Shown here: one piece after another, positions 26,521 to 34,679 of the stretch
Numbering within the stretch: the first letter of the stretch is position 1
Layout: every line of letters begins with the position of its first letter
Assembly: GCF_012027305.1 (NCBI RefSeq)
Contig: NZ_SNUF01000001.1
Location: 1,054,001-1,118,000, forward strand
Direction: 5' to 3'
DNA: 64,000 bases
Source of the DNA: Thermococcus sp. MAR1
GTDB taxonomy: Archaea > Methanobacteriota_B > Thermococci > Thermococcales > Thermococcaceae
Made by a program: the position numbers and the translations under genes
Notes under the pieces: model-generated
Databases searched by the model: none
What the model was told of the DNA's origin: nothing
The model's input: only the letters and a program-made list of their open reading frames with translations

Positions 26521-27060
26521 ATGGAGGATGTTCTTGATAAACTTGCCCAGCTCTCCCCCAAGGAGATACTGGGCTACGCCATTGCCTCGGAGGAGGATGC
26601 AAAACGGTTCTACGAAACTCTTGCATCAACAAGCGGGGCCCTTCTGGGAGACTTCTTCAGGGAGCTGGCCAAGGCCGAAGAGGGCCATAGAGCAATATTG
26701 ATCAAACTCCACGAGACTCTGTTTGGGGACACTAGCTATGTTGTTCCGGAGGGAATACCCTTTGCCGAGACGTCAGTGAAAGTGGACACCGTTGCAAACC
26801 TCATCGAAGCGATGAGGGTGGCGCTCGTGAATGAAAAAACCGCCGAGAGGATATACCGCCACCTGGGTGAGGTACTACCCGAACACAGGGGCATATTCGG
26901 CTTCCTGGCCGCGCAGGAGCGGGCGCACTACGCATCTATAAGGAGCCACGTTGAGTACCTGGAAGATCTCACACAGGGACAGCCGGAATACGTGAACGCG
27001 CCGGTGGAGTTCTTCGGCGCCCAGCTGGAGCTATACCTCGGCCCACGCACCAGACGGTGA
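26521..27060 (+). CDS. Ferritin-like/rubrerythrin-related diiron protein
   Basis: A 179-residue four-helix protein. YAIASEEDAKRFYETLA and FFRELAKAEEGHRAILIKLHE give the first E...ExxH pair, and ALVNEKTAERIYRHLGE with AAQERAHYASIRSHVEYL the second, so both halves of a diiron site are present. There is no rubredoxin-like zinc/iron domain. It belongs to the broad rubrerythrin-related group of unknown physiological role. It follows fprA and precedes NROR with 9 bases between, so it probably receives electrons in the same system. Confidence 0.82.
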   Translation: MEDVLDKLAQLSPKEILGYAIASEEDAKRFYETLASTSGALLGDFFRELAKAEEGHRAILIKLHETLFGDTSYVVPEGIPFAETSVKVDTVANLIEAMRVALVNEKTAERIYRHLGEVLPEHRGIFGFLAAQERAHYASIRSHVEYLEDLTQGQPEYVNAPVEFFGAQLELYLGPRTRR

Positions 27061-27069
27061 GGTGAGGGT

Positions 27070-28155
27070 GTGAGACTCGTCATAGTTGGAAACGGACCCG
27101 GGGGCGTTGAGCTGGCCAAGAGCCTAGCGGGCGAATTCGATGTAACAGTGGTGGAAAAGGAAAACCTCCCACACTACTCCAAGCCCATGCTGAGCCACTA
27201 CATAGCGGGCTTTATTCCCGAGGAGAGGCTCTTTCCATATTCTCTTGACTGGTACGGAGGGAAGGGCATAAACCTGCTCCTTGGGACGGAGGCGAAGCTT
27301 ATCGACAGGTTCCGCAAGGTCCTCGTGACCGATAACGGCGAGGTACCCTACGACGTCCTCGTCATGGCAACCGGAGCGAGGGCCAGGGAACCGGCGATTC
27401 CGGGCAGAGAGCATATTTTAACGCTCAGAACCCTCAGAGATGCAAAGCTCATGAGGGAACGCCTCAGGGAGGAGGGCGAGGTGACGATCCTCGGCGGGGG
27501 ATTCATAGCGCTCGAACTGGCCGGAAACCTCTCCAAAGCAGGCTACACTGTTCGGCTCGTTCACAGGAGAAAGGGCCTCCTCGGCCTCGACGAAGAACTG
27601 AGCGGGATCATAAAAGAAAAACTTGAAGCCGTTGGGGTCGAGTTCCACCTTGAAGCGAGGGCCTTAGGGGCGGACGAAGATGGCCTGAAAACGGATAGGG
27701 GCTACATCAAAGGCAGACTGAAGGTCTGCGCCTTTGGGATAGTGCCTAACAAAGAGCTGGCCCTGAGGAGCGGTATCCACACCGGAAGGGGAATACTGGT
27801 GGACGACCACTTTAGGACCTCGGCCAGGAACGTTTACGCTATAGGGGACTGCGCGGAACTGGGAGGAGTCATTGGAGGAACCGCCAAAGCAGCTGTGGAG
27901 CAGGCGAAGGTTCTCGCCAACCTTCTAAGGGGAGTCGAGGATCGCTACGACTTCTCATTCCGCTCGGCATTCTTCAAGTTCGCCGACTTCAGCGTGGCCC
28001 TCATCGGACGGACGAAGGGAAAAGGCGAATGGCTCGATGAGAGTGCCAAGGTCTTCCGCGAGGGGGATAAAACCGTCGGTGCAGTTGTCATAGGTAACAT
28101 AAAGAAAGCGTTCCGGCTCGAAAAGGCCATTAAAGAGGGACTGCCTATTGACTGA
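27070..28155 (+). CDS. nror: NAD(P)H:rubredoxin oxidoreductase (NROR)
   Basis: An FAD enzyme that passes electrons from NAD(P)H to rubredoxin. Two dinucleotide-binding motifs are visible: [17 protein letters not shown] at the N-terminus for FAD and [17 protein letters not shown] near residue 141 for NAD(P)[10 protein letters not shown] and [12 protein letters not shown] complete the FAD site. The length of 361 is that of the Pyrococcus enzyme. The start is GTG right after GGTGAGG, nine bases behind the preceding ferritin-like gene. It is the electron entry point for rubredoxin, SOR, rubrerythrin and FprA encoded around it. Confidence 0.92.
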   Translation: MRLVIVGNGPGGVELAKSLAGEFDVTVVEKENLPHYSKPMLSHYIAGFIPEERLFPYSLDWYGGKGINLLLGTEAKLIDRFRKVLVTDNGEVPYDVLVMATGARAREPAIPGREHILTLRTLRDAKLMRERLREEGEVTILGGGFIALELAGNLSKAGYTVRLVHRRKGLLGLDEELSGIIKEKLEAVGVEFHLEARALGADEDGLKTDRGYIKGRLKVCAFGIVPNKELALRSGIHTGRGILVDDHFRTSARNVYAIGDCAELGGVIGGTAKAAVEQAKVLANLLRGVEDRYDFSFRSAFFKFADFSVALIGRTKGKGEWLDESAKVFREGDKTVGAVVIGNIKKAFRLEKAIKEGLPID

Positions 28156-28247
28156 AGTGCGAGCTTCCCAAAACCTTTGGTTTGGAAAATCGTTATATAC
28201 TCTGAATCCGAAGATGTTAGTGCAGCACCGTTTGTTGGTGGTCCCGT

Positions 28248-28763
28248 ATGGTAGTGAAGAGAAAGATGACCCGAAAGTTTCTGGAGGATGCCTTCGCCGG
28301 CGAAAGCATGGCCCACATGAAGTACTTGATTTTCGCCGAGCAGGCTGAGAGGGAAGGATACCCGAATATAGCCAAGCTCTTCAGGGCAATAGCCCACGCT
28401 GAGTTTGTCCATGCCAAGAACCACTTCATAGCTCTCGGACACCTCGGCAAGACGCCGGAAAACCTTCAGACAGGTATAGACGGCGAGACCTACGAGGTCG
28501 AGGAGATGTATCCCGTCTTCAAAAACACCGCGGAATTCCAGGGTGAGAAAGACGCGGTGAGGACGACCCACTACGCCCTGGAAGCCGAGAAGATACACGC
28601 GGAGCTTTACGCCAAGGCTAAGGAGCTCGCCGAGAGCGGGAAGGACATTGAAATAAAGAAGGTCTACATCTGCCCTGTCTGCGGCTATACTGCCGTCGAT
28701 GAGGCTCCCGAGTACTGCCCGGTGTGTGGAGCCCCCAGGGAGAAGTTCGTGGTCTTTGAATGA
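28248..28763 (+). CDS. rbr: Rubrerythrin (peroxide reductase)
   Basis: Reduces hydrogen peroxide to water with electrons from rubredoxin. Residues 1-140 are the diiron four-helix domain (FAGESMAHMKYLIFAEQAE, FRAIAHAEFVHAKNHF, AEFQGEKDAVRTTHYALEAEKIHAELY). Residues 146-171 are a rubredoxin-like knuckle with two CPVCG motifs. The first residues MVVKRKMT match the Pyrococcus furiosus protein as I remember it, supporting ATG 28248. A TATA box (TCGTTATATACTC) lies about 60 bases upstream, so it has its own promoter between NROR and rubredoxin. Confidence 0.95.
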   Translation: MVVKRKMTRKFLEDAFAGESMAHMKYLIFAEQAEREGYPNIAKLFRAIAHAEFVHAKNHFIALGHLGKTPENLQTGIDGETYEVEEMYPVFKNTAEFQGEKDAVRTTHYALEAEKIHAELYAKAKELAESGKDIEIKKVYICPVCGYTAVDEAPEYCPVCGAPREKFVVFE

Positions 28764-28841
28764 GTTTTCGTTTTTCCATTTCCCAGGTTTGAACCACAAA
28801 CCTTATAAGGACGGACTAATAACATTAGGGTGGTGAAAGAA

Positions 28842-29003
28842 ATGGCCAAATGGAAGTGTATAGTATGCGGCTACATCTACGATGAGGACGAGGGCGACCC
28901 GGACAGCGGGGTTGAGCCGGGAACCAAGTTTGAGGACCTTCCGGAGGACTGGGTCTGCCCGCTCTGCGGCGCTCCAAAAGACATGTTTGAAAAGATAGAG
29001 TGA
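28842..29003 (+). CDS. rub: Rubredoxin
   Basis: A 53-residue one-iron electron carrier. The two iron-binding knuckles are [15 protein letters not shown] and [12 protein letters not shown], with the aromatic residues normal for the family ([22 protein letters not shown]). It is the redox shuttle between NROR and SOR, rubrerythrin or FprA. Its ATG follows GGTGAAAG, a TATA-like CCTTATAAGG stands about 40 bases upstream, and SOR starts 10 bases after the stop codon, so the two are cotranscribed. Confidence 0.96.
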   Translation: MAKWKCIVCGYIYDEDEGDPDSGVEPGTKFEDLPEDWVCPLCGAPKDMFEKIE

Positions 29004-29013
29004 GGTGGTCGAG

Positions 29014-29361
29014 ATGCTTAGCGGAACCATAAAGAGTGGAGACTGGAAGGGGGAGAAGCACGTCCCCGTTATAGAGTACGAGAAGGACGGCGACCTCGTG
29101 AAGGTCGAGGTCAGCGTCGGCAAGGAGATACCTCACCCGAACACCCCGGAGCACCACATAGCCTGGATCGAGCTCTACTTCCACCCAGAGGAAGAGAACT
29201 TCCCGATTCTCGTCGGCAGGGTTGCATTCACCAACCACAGTGATCCGCTCACCGAGCCGAGGGCAGTGTTCTTCTTTAAGACTCAGAAGAAAGGCAAGCT
29301 CTACGCCCTGAGCTACTGCAACATCCACGGCCTCTGGGAGAACGAGGTCACGCTCGAGTGA
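29014..29361 (+). CDS. sor: Superoxide reductase (neelaredoxin type)
   Basis: Reduces superoxide to peroxide without making oxygen, using rubredoxin. The 115-residue protein has the one-iron centre only, without the desulforedoxin domain. Catalytic and ligand residues are Glu14-Lys15-His16 (GEKH), His41 and His47 (IPHPNTPEHH), and Cys102 with His105 (YCNIHGLWENE), all at the places known in the Pyrococcus enzyme. The loop around residues 70-80 is several residues shorter than in P. furiosus. ATG 29014 is preferred over GTG 29005, which lies in the GAGGTGG ribosome site. Confidence 0.95.
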   Translation: MLSGTIKSGDWKGEKHVPVIEYEKDGDLVKVEVSVGKEIPHPNTPEHHIAWIELYFHPEEENFPILVGRVAFTNHSDPLTEPRAVFFFKTQKKGKLYALSYCNIHGLWENEVTLE

Positions 29362-29476
29362 ACCTTTCCCTTTTTTGCCCCAACCCCCTCTCTTTGGTAC
29401 CCGAGCAACGTCCGGAAGGTTTATCTACACTGCCGTAGAGGTATTCTAAGACGTATCGCGTGCGAGATGATAGAAG

Positions 29477-30082
29477 ATGCATCCATATCATGCCATCATG
29501 GGCACAGGAGGGATCCTGGTCCTCACCGGGATTTTTCTGACGTGGAACCTTTCAAGGAACATAGAAAAGTTCCGGCTTGGGACGGGCAGCATCTCAAAGT
29601 TTATGTTTCTCGGGGGCATCTTAACGGCCCTCGGATTCATAGAACTTATAGTGGGAATGGGAACGGAGGTCATGGCACTCCCTGCAATTCTTGGTCCGGC
29701 GCTGATAGTTTACGCCCTCTCAGAGAGCGGTCTCGTGAGGGCAAAGCCCGAGATGCTCCTTCAGGTGGCGGTGATAGTGGGATCGCTGGTTCTCAGCGGG
29801 GACAGGGTTCTCTACATAATCGAATCGTTCTCGGCGATAGCAGTTGTAATCCTCATGGACGCGGCAGCCTTTTACGTCCATACCCCCCTCCAGTACGGCA
29901 GGCTCGCAAGGCTTTCAGCGTGGATGTTCACCCTCTTTGTGCCGTTGAACGCCGCCAACCCAGGGAGCCCAGTTGCCGTGGGCCTGTACCTCCTGTCAAC
30001 CGCACTCTGGGTCGCAGTACTCCTCGCACTTCACGGTGTTCTCAGGGCGCGCTTCCCCAGAACTGCCCAGGAAGGCTTATAA
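29477..30082 (+). CDS. Polytopic membrane protein, unknown function
   Basis: A 201-residue hydrophobic protein with about seven helices: YHAIMGTGGILVLTGIFL, FMFLGGILTALGFIELIV, ALPAILGPALIVYAL, LLQVAVIVGSLVLSG, FSAIAVVILMDAAAF, SAWMFTLFVPLN and VGLYLLSTALWVAVLLAL. No conserved catalytic or metal motif is visible; His3/His5 at the N-terminus are the only notable potential ligands. I do not recognise the family. It follows SOR after 115 bases with a weak promoter-like AT-rich element and precedes DUF59 genes. Confidence 0.7.
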   Translation: MHPYHAIMGTGGILVLTGIFLTWNLSRNIEKFRLGTGSISKFMFLGGILTALGFIELIVGMGTEVMALPAILGPALIVYALSESGLVRAKPEMLLQVAVIVGSLVLSGDRVLYIIESFSAIAVVILMDAAAFYVHTPLQYGRLARLSAWMFTLFVPLNAANPGSPVAVGLYLLSTALWVAVLLALHGVLRARFPRTAQEGL

Positions 30083-30115
30083 CCGGACACTCCCAACACC
30101 CAGTAGGTGAGAAAA

Positions 30116-30475
30116 ATGAAGGTTTACATGCCTGGTAGGGACTGGCCGGAACACTACAGGGCGGTGCTTGAGGAGCTGGCGAACATAACCGACCCGGTCA
30201 CAGGAGGGGACATCCTGGACTCCGGTGTCGTGGCCGGTCTTGAGGTTAGCGAGGATACCCTCAAAGTCTGGCTCAACTTTGAGAGCCACGCCGAGTACAA
30301 CATAACCGGCGCGAGTGCGATAGCATACTCAAAGATAATCGGGGACATAATTGAGCGCTTTGCCCTGGTAAGGTTCCAGAACGTCTACGTCTACGACCTT
30401 AAGAACAACCCCGTGGGAGTTTTTGAGAACAGGAAGGGCTACACCATTGAGGACATCAGCACTGAGAGGGTCTGA
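30116..30475 (+). CDS. DUF59/MIP18-like protein, probable Fe-S assembly factor
   Basis: A 119-residue protein of the DUF59 (SufT/MIP18) group. The domain core LANITDPVTGGDILDSGVVAGLEV...LKVWLNFES is clear, while the sequence around GASAIAYSKIIGDIIERF replaces the CPxC found in Apd1/NBP35-linked members, so no metal-binding cysteine remains. DUF59 proteins act in iron-sulfur cluster maturation. A TATA box (AAGGCTTATAACC) about 40 bases upstream and TAGGTGA before the ATG mark the start. It forms an operon with the second DUF59 gene and a ferritin-like gene. Confidence 0.75.
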   Translation: MKVYMPGRDWPEHYRAVLEELANITDPVTGGDILDSGVVAGLEVSEDTLKVWLNFESHAEYNITGASAIAYSKIIGDIIERFALVRFQNVYVYDLKNNPVGVFENRKGYTIEDISTERV

Positions 30476-30478
30476 GAT

Positions 30479-30829
30479 TTGAGCCTCTTTAACTTTCTCA
30501 AACCTCGAAAAACACCAAAAAGACGCCCCCGGGAGGACCTCCCCCCAGAAGTCTTCGAGGTCGTCAGAATCCTGGAAAGGGTAAAAGACCCCGAGACCGA
30601 GTTGAACATCGTGGAGGAAGGCCTTCTCTACGGCCTGACTGTAAAGGAAGGGAACGTTGAGGTCTTTCTCCTGATGGCCAGATCAACGCCGGAGTGCCAC
30701 GCGTGTCAGATGCTAGCCGTGAACGTCCAAGGCAAGATTTTAAACGATATAGTTTCCGTTCTGAAGCAGGAAGGATTTAATAAGATAAAGGTTTACAATG
30801 AAATTGGACTGTTGCTAGCGGAGGGATGA
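30479..30829 (+). CDS. DUF59-domain protein with conserved cysteines
   Basis: A 116-residue second DUF59 protein. After a basic N-terminal tail (FLKPRKTPKRRPRED) comes VVRILERVKDPETELNIVEEGLLYGLTVKEGNVEVFLLM, the DUF59 core, and STPECHACQMLAVNV, whose CxxC is at the position of the catalytic cysteine in SufT-type proteins. It starts with TTG three bases after the previous stop codon and is followed three bases later by a ferritin-like gene, a tightly packed unit that joins Fe-S assembly and iron handling. Confidence 0.78.
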   Translation: MSLFNFLKPRKTPKRRPREDLPPEVFEVVRILERVKDPETELNIVEEGLLYGLTVKEGNVEVFLLMARSTPECHACQMLAVNVQGKILNDIVSVLKQEGFNKIKVYNEIGLLLAEG

Positions 30830-30832
30830 GTT

Positions 30833-31357
30833 ATGGTTCCACCAGAGTTGGACGAGGGGCTTCCCCTCGAAAGGATTAAGGACTTCTCCCTTGAGGAACT
30901 CCTTGGGATGGCCATAAAGGCCGAGATTGGGGCGAGGAAATTCTACCAGAGCCTCGCAGAGAGGATAGAGATAGAAACCCTGAAAGAGAAAATAGAGTGG
31001 CTCGCAGGAGAAGAGGGCAAGCACGAGGCCCTGCTCAGGAAGATGTACGGGGCAATGTTCCCCGGGAAGGAGGTCGTGTTCCCCAAGGAGCACATAGGCC
31101 CAGAACTGAAACCCGTTGCCAGGGAACTCCACGGCGCCCAAGATATAATAGACCTCATCAGATGGGCTATGCGAGCGGAGGAGATAGCGGCTCACTTCTA
31201 CGAGGAGGTCGAGAAGATAGTCGAGACCGAAGACAGAAAAAGGCTCATGCGCTACCTCAGCGACATGGAGAAGGGTCACTATTACACCCTACGCGCCGAA
31301 TACGAGCTCCTCCTCGACTGGGAGATGTACAGCCAGATGATGCACGTTGGCCCGTGA
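30833..31357 (+). CDS. Ferritin-like/rubrerythrin-related diiron protein
   Basis: A 174-residue two-repeat ferritin-fold protein. First half-site: AIKAEIGARKFYQSLAE and WLAGEEGKHEALLRKMYG. Second: AMRAEEIAAHFYEEVEK and YLSDMEKGHYYTLRAEYELLL. Each repeat supplies an E...ExxH, so a diiron centre is expected. There is no rubredoxin domain. It belongs to the same group as the genes at 26521, 34149 and 39997. It ends the DUF59 operon, three bases after the preceding stop. Confidence 0.82.
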   Translation: MVPPELDEGLPLERIKDFSLEELLGMAIKAEIGARKFYQSLAERIEIETLKEKIEWLAGEEGKHEALLRKMYGAMFPGKEVVFPKEHIGPELKPVARELHGAQDIIDLIRWAMRAEEIAAHFYEEVEKIVETEDRKRLMRYLSDMEKGHYYTLRAEYELLLDWEMYSQMMHVGP

Positions 31358-31398
31358 TTTCATGCACTCTTTAAAATTTTTAAAGAAAAGGCAGGGCT

Positions 31399-31842
31399 TC
31401 ACTCCTTGTATTTCGCTATGAGCTCTGCAAGGAGCCTGTGGTGCTCCTTCTCGTTTTCAATAAGTGCCTCGGCGAGACCTTTAAACAGGGGGTGGGTCAT
31501 CTTCTCGGCCATCCTCTGGTAGGTCTCTATCATGTCCTTTTCAATCTCCAGATGCATCTCGGCAAAGCGCTTGACCAGGGCCTTCTGCTCCGGTACAAGT
31601 TCGACCTCCTTGACCTCCTCTATGGGCCCTTCTCCCGCGAGCTTCTCCAGCTCCTTCTGGGCCTCCAGAATGGCCTTCATCAGGTGCTTGTGTATTATCG
31701 TGTCTATGGCTATCCTGCCGACGACTTCCTCAACCTTGGTGTACTTCAGACCCTGCCCCCTTATGAGGCCGAGACCGTCCGTGTAGCTCGCGGCGGCCTT
31801 CTTTTCGGTCTCGTAGGCCCTCTTAACGAGTGGTTCAACCAT
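31399..31842 (-). CDS. Ferritin-like four-helix protein, unknown function
   Basis: A 147-residue helical protein. Candidate ligands are in YETEKKAAASYTDGLGLI, RIAIDTIIHKHLMKAILEA, RFAEMHLEIEKDMIETYQRM and EALIENEKEHHRLLAELI; the last contains a clear ExExH-like motif (ENEKEHH). This spacing is that of a ferritin-like bundle, though more divergent than the neighbours. ATG 31842 follows GGTGAT. It is convergent with the gene ending at 31357 and is the second of three ferritin-fold genes read leftwards from the PerR region. Confidence 0.75.
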   Translation of the reverse strand: MVEPLVKRAYETEKKAAASYTDGLGLIRGQGLKYTKVEEVVGRIAIDTIIHKHLMKAILEAQKELEKLAGEGPIEEVKEVELVPEQKALVKRFAEMHLEIEKDMIETYQRMAEKMTHPLFKGLAEALIENEKEHHRLLAELIAKYKE

Positions 31843-31968
31843 GCACATCACCAGAACTATATGAACGTCGAACCTTAATAACGTTTTTCATTGAGCAAAA
31901 GGGTGCATCAACCCACTGCTTAGTGCACGAGAATCGAAAGGAAGCGAGGGAAAAGAGGAATGAAGAGG

Positions 31969-32271
31969 TCACAGTTCGACCTTTATGCCGGTCTCTTCCT
32001 CAACTTCCTCGAAGCCTTCCTTCATGTACTTTACGAGCTCCTCATCAACTTCAAGGAGCGCCGCTAGGAACTCCCCAACGTGCTCCTTCTCCTCGTTGGC
32101 GACGTCGTAGAAGATGTGCTTTATCCTCTCGTCCTCTATGAGCTCCGCCAGCTGTTCGTAGAAGCTTATAGCGTCGAGCTCGGCCTCGATGGCCCAGCGT
32201 AAGGCCTGGGCTATTTCCCTCTTTGAGAGGGGCTTCTCCCTCCCCAGGAGGTAGGGCTTTTCAGCGAGCAT
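31969..32271 (-). CDS. Stand-alone encapsulated-ferritin-like (EncFtn) protein
   Basis: A 100-residue two-helix ferritin-like protein. The pattern ALRWAIEAELDAISFYEQLAELI...YDVANEEKEHVGEFLAALL is that of EncFtn, which builds a diiron centre between two subunits (E...ExxH). From memory, the N-terminal cargo domain of Pyrococcus furiosus encapsulin is very similar, including the following LLxxDxE and GFEEVxEETGI. Here there is no fused or neighbouring shell protein: the gene ends shortly after this domain. ATG 32271 follows GGTGGTGAT. It may store or oxidise iron without a capsid, or be targeted to one encoded elsewhere. Confidence 0.78.
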   Translation of the reverse strand: MLAEKPYLLGREKPLSKREIAQALRWAIEAELDAISFYEQLAELIEDERIKHIFYDVANEEKEHVGEFLAALLEVDEELVKYMKEGFEEVEEETGIKVEL

Positions 32272-32313
32272 GGTATCACCACCACACAATACATTCGGAC
32301 GTTAATAACCCTT

Positions 32314-32865
32314 TCACCTCAGGAACTTCGAGACGAAGGGGCTCTCCCCGGGTTTTGTTCTCCTGAAGTGGCCGCTCGGCTTGCCGGTGAGGAGCTCCTC
32401 AAACCATGCCTCGTGCTCGATCTCCTCATGGAGTATGGCTAAAGCTAAGTCATACGTCCTCGGGTCTTTCCCAAAGGTGTACTTGCATATCTCGGTATAA
32501 ACGCCGACTGCACAGCGCTCTGCCTCAAGGAGGACCTTAAGGATGTTCTCAACGGTCGGCTCCTCTGGGAGGTAAGCGTCGCGGCACCAGGCCATCTTGG
32601 AGAAGTCAACGATGTCCCTCGGGAGCTCACCGCCAAGCTCGTAAATCCTTGGGACTAAGGCCTCGAAGTGGTTTCTATCTTCAAGGCGTGCATCTTCGAT
32701 TATCTCCTTTATCGTCTCGCCCTCCATGCCTGCCGCATGGTTTCTCAGAATCGTGTAGTAGTAATAGGTCGTAAACTCCGCGGCTGCGGCCCTTAGCAGC
32801 ATATCCAGAAGTTTTTCCACGTCTATTCCGGCCTTCTCAACAAGTCTTCGGTTGTGTTCAGACAT
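32314..32865 (-). CDS. dpsL: DPS-like protein (DPSL, thioferritin)
   Basis: A dodecameric iron-storage/DNA-protecting cage protein that uses peroxide to oxidise iron. The sequence [67 protein letters not shown] and [18 protein letters not shown] gives a bacterioferritin-like diiron site. The cysteine pair typical of thioferritins is present (Cys in AWCRDAYLP and AERCAVG, with another in TEICKY). ATG 32865 follows GGTGAAACC. It is divergent from PerR, the same arrangement as I recall in Pyrococcus. Confidence 0.9.
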   Translation of the reverse strand: MSEHNRRLVEKAGIDVEKLLDMLLRAAAAEFTTYYYYTILRNHAAGMEGETIKEIIEDARLEDRNHFEALVPRIYELGGELPRDIVDFSKMAWCRDAYLPEEPTVENILKVLLEAERCAVGVYTEICKYTFGKDPRTYDLALAILHEEIEHEAWFEELLTGKPSGHFRRTKPGESPFVSKFLR

Positions 32866-32968
32866 AGGTTTCACCAGAAACCCTAGGTATTTCTTGTTAA
32901 TAAACCTTTCTATTTAGAAGTTAGTTTTGATTAGAAAGGCTTATAAGTCAGCTTACAAAGGCTGAACT
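32866..32968. promoter_or_regulatory. Divergent dpsL/perR promoter region
   Basis: About 100 AT-rich bases. On the plus strand AAAGGCTTATAAGTC, about 30 bases before perR, is a good BRE/TATA. On the minus strand GGTTTATTAAC can serve dpsL. The element GAAAGGCTTATAAGTCAGCTTACAAAGGC carries an imperfect palindrome (ATAAGTC-AGCTTA) that could be a PerR site. Confidence 0.5.
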
Positions 32969-33346
32969 ATGTGGAGAGAAAAGGCCCTACAAAGACTCAG
33001 GGAGAGCGGTTACAAACTCACGCCCCAGCGCCTCAAGCTTATCGAAGTCCTTGAGGAGCTTGGGCCGTCCCACCCTTCCCTGACTGAAGTGCTGGCTGAA
33101 ATAAGGGAGGATTTTCCAACGATGAGCTTTTCGACGCTTTACTCCAACCTGATAACGTTAAAGGAGCTCAAACTCGTGGAACTCTTCTCATTAGATGGGG
33201 AGACGAGGGTTGAGCTTAACACCGAACCCCATATAAACCTGATAAGCGGGGGCAAAGTCATTGACCTCAACGACCACGAGATAATTGAAAGGATAAGGGA
33301 GAAAACGGGCAGAAGGGTCAAGCTCGTCAATGTTTGGGTGGAATGA
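32969..33346 (+). CDS. perR: Fur-family regulator PerR, cysteine-free form
   Basis: A 125-residue Fur-superfamily repressor. The DNA-binding domain is LRESGYKLTPQRLKLIEVLEE...PTMSFSTLYSNLITLKELKLV. The dimerisation/metal domain begins GETRVELNTEPHINLISGGKVIDL. Where other Fur/PerR proteins have HxHHxxCxxCG, this has PHINLISGGK, and the protein contains no cysteine at all, so the structural zinc site is missing. A histidine/aspartate regulatory iron site may remain (His in EPHINL, NDHE). Divergent from dpsL, it probably controls the island's iron and peroxide genes. Confidence 0.85.
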   Translation: MWREKALQRLRESGYKLTPQRLKLIEVLEELGPSHPSLTEVLAEIREDFPTMSFSTLYSNLITLKELKLVELFSLDGETRVELNTEPHINLISGGKVIDLNDHEIIERIREKTGRRVKLVNVWVE

Positions 33347-33466
33347 AGTGCAAATACAGAAGGGCCGCGTATTAATTCTCTTTTTTCGTCTGGAAGCGTG
33401 GAAACAATTCTATGGCAAAGTCTTTTATAGTACATCTTCTCTAAACACTACAAAGGACGTGATATT

Positions 33467-34168
33467 ATGAAAGTTTTAGTTCTCTCTACCTTGCACCAGT
33501 TCCACGGCCACGTGGATTACTACACATACGAGCACCTTTCAAACATAATCGAGGCATTTTCACCGGACATCCTCGCCGTTGAGCTGAGGCCTTCAGACGT
33601 TGATGGCAGGGTGCCACAGACAATAAAGCAGGAGTACCAGAAAAGCGTTTATCCCCTGATTGATAAACTGAAGTGCGAGGTTATCCCCCTCGAACCGCCC
33701 GAGCCGAAGTATTCCGAACTCATAGGGATGGCAAAGAGATCAATGAAGAACCTGAAGGAGAGCAATCCCCAAGCACTGGAACACTTTAAACTCTACGTGG
33801 AAGCTCTATACGGCGTGCTTTTCAACTGGTGGGGTTCGGTTCTCGATGTCAACTCTCACGAGACGGACAGGCATTTCGAAATCAAAAGGAACTACCAGAA
33901 TTCGCTGTTCGGCAAAGATGAGAAAGCGGCATGGGAAAAGTGGAATGGATATTTTTTGGAACAGATCCTCAAGGCAAATGAGGGGAAGACGGACGGTAAG
34001 ATGCTGGTCCTGGTTGGAGTGGAGCATTCGTACTGGCTGCGCAGGGAGCTCCGTAAAAGGCACGACGTCCAGCTACTGGAAGCCCCTGAAGTTTTGCCAG
34101 ATATCATTGGAGTCCGAGGTTCACGCCCCGGCAGTGGAGAGCAGGAATTCAGTCCACCTCAAGGCTGA
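33467..34168 (+). CDS. Hypothetical protein, possibly TraB/DUF5694-like
   Basis: A 233-residue soluble protein. It starts VLVLSTLHQFHGH, continues FSPDILAVELRPSDVDG, and has LVLVGVEHSYWLRRELRK near the C-terminus. The pattern of an N-terminal strand with His, an ExR after DILAVE, and a C-terminal VGxEH resembles the TraB/ChaN/EreA-like fold with conserved Glu/His, but I am not sure. ATG follows GGACGTGAT; TCTTTTATAGTAC about 45 bases upstream is a TATA box. Its end overlaps the convergent ferritin-like gene by 20 bases. Confidence 0.6.
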   Translation: MKVLVLSTLHQFHGHVDYYTYEHLSNIIEAFSPDILAVELRPSDVDGRVPQTIKQEYQKSVYPLIDKLKCEVIPLEPPEPKYSELIGMAKRSMKNLKESNPQALEHFKLYVEALYGVLFNWWGSVLDVNSHETDRHFEIKRNYQNSLFGKDEKAAWEKWNGYFLEQILKANEGKTDGKMLVLVGVEHSYWLRRELRKRHDVQLLEAPEVLPDIIGVRGSRPGSGEQEFSPPQG

Positions 34169-34625
34169 AGTCCTGGTAGTCCATCCAGATGCCGGTCTTC
34201 ATGACCGAATCGTACTGGGCTTTCAGGAGTTCGTAGTGGGCCTTCTCAACCTTTGCCAGTTCCTCAAAGATTCTCCTCACCGCTTCGTGCTCCGCCTCTC
34301 TCGCGGCTTTCTCGTAGAATTCCCAGGTCAGCTTTTCCTGCTCCATACCGATTTTCACGGCATCAACTTCACTGTCAATGTTTTCGGCCTTAACGAGAAG
34401 CTTCTCAAGGAGTTCCTCGTTTATTGCCGGCAACTGACACTTCTCCACCACACTTTCAAGGAACTTCTCCTCGAAGACCTCCCAGTGTTCGGCCTCTTCC
34501 CCCGCTAAAAACAGGAACATTTTCTTTGCCTTCTCATCCTTGGTTTTCTTTGCCAGGTTTAGATAGAACTTTAGCTCAGCTTTCTCAACTTCAAGGGCTA
34601 AGGCCAGCGCTTCAAGCTCGTTCAT
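34149..34625 (-). CDS. Ferritin-like/rubrerythrin-related diiron protein
   Basis: A 158-residue two-repeat ferritin-fold protein with LALEVEKAELKFYLNLAKK and FLAGEEAEHWEVFEEKF as the first E...ExxH, and IGMEQEKLTWEFYEKAARE with LAKVEKAHYELLKAQYDSVM as the second. It ends in ...KTGIWMDYQDFSLEVD, an aromatic C-terminal tail shared in character with the relatives at 30833 and 39997 (…DWEMYSQMMH, …YKEEFYDQLM). No rubredoxin domain. Its 3' end overlaps the convergent gene at 33467. Confidence 0.82.
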   Translation of the reverse strand: MNELEALALALEVEKAELKFYLNLAKKTKDEKAKKMFLFLAGEEAEHWEVFEEKFLESVVEKCQLPAINEELLEKLLVKAENIDSEVDAVKIGMEQEKLTWEFYEKAAREAEHEAVRRIFEELAKVEKAHYELLKAQYDSVMKTGIWMDYQDFSLEVD

Positions 34626-34679
34626 GCTATCACCAAAACGTTTTAGGTCTCGGACCCTAATAACCTTTGGTGGACAGTT

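Noticed and set aside
31875-31968. Short inverted sequences (GTGCATCAACC...GTGCAC) in the gap before the EncFtn-like gene.
   Set aside because: The pairing is weak and no T-run or conserved RNA shape is visible.
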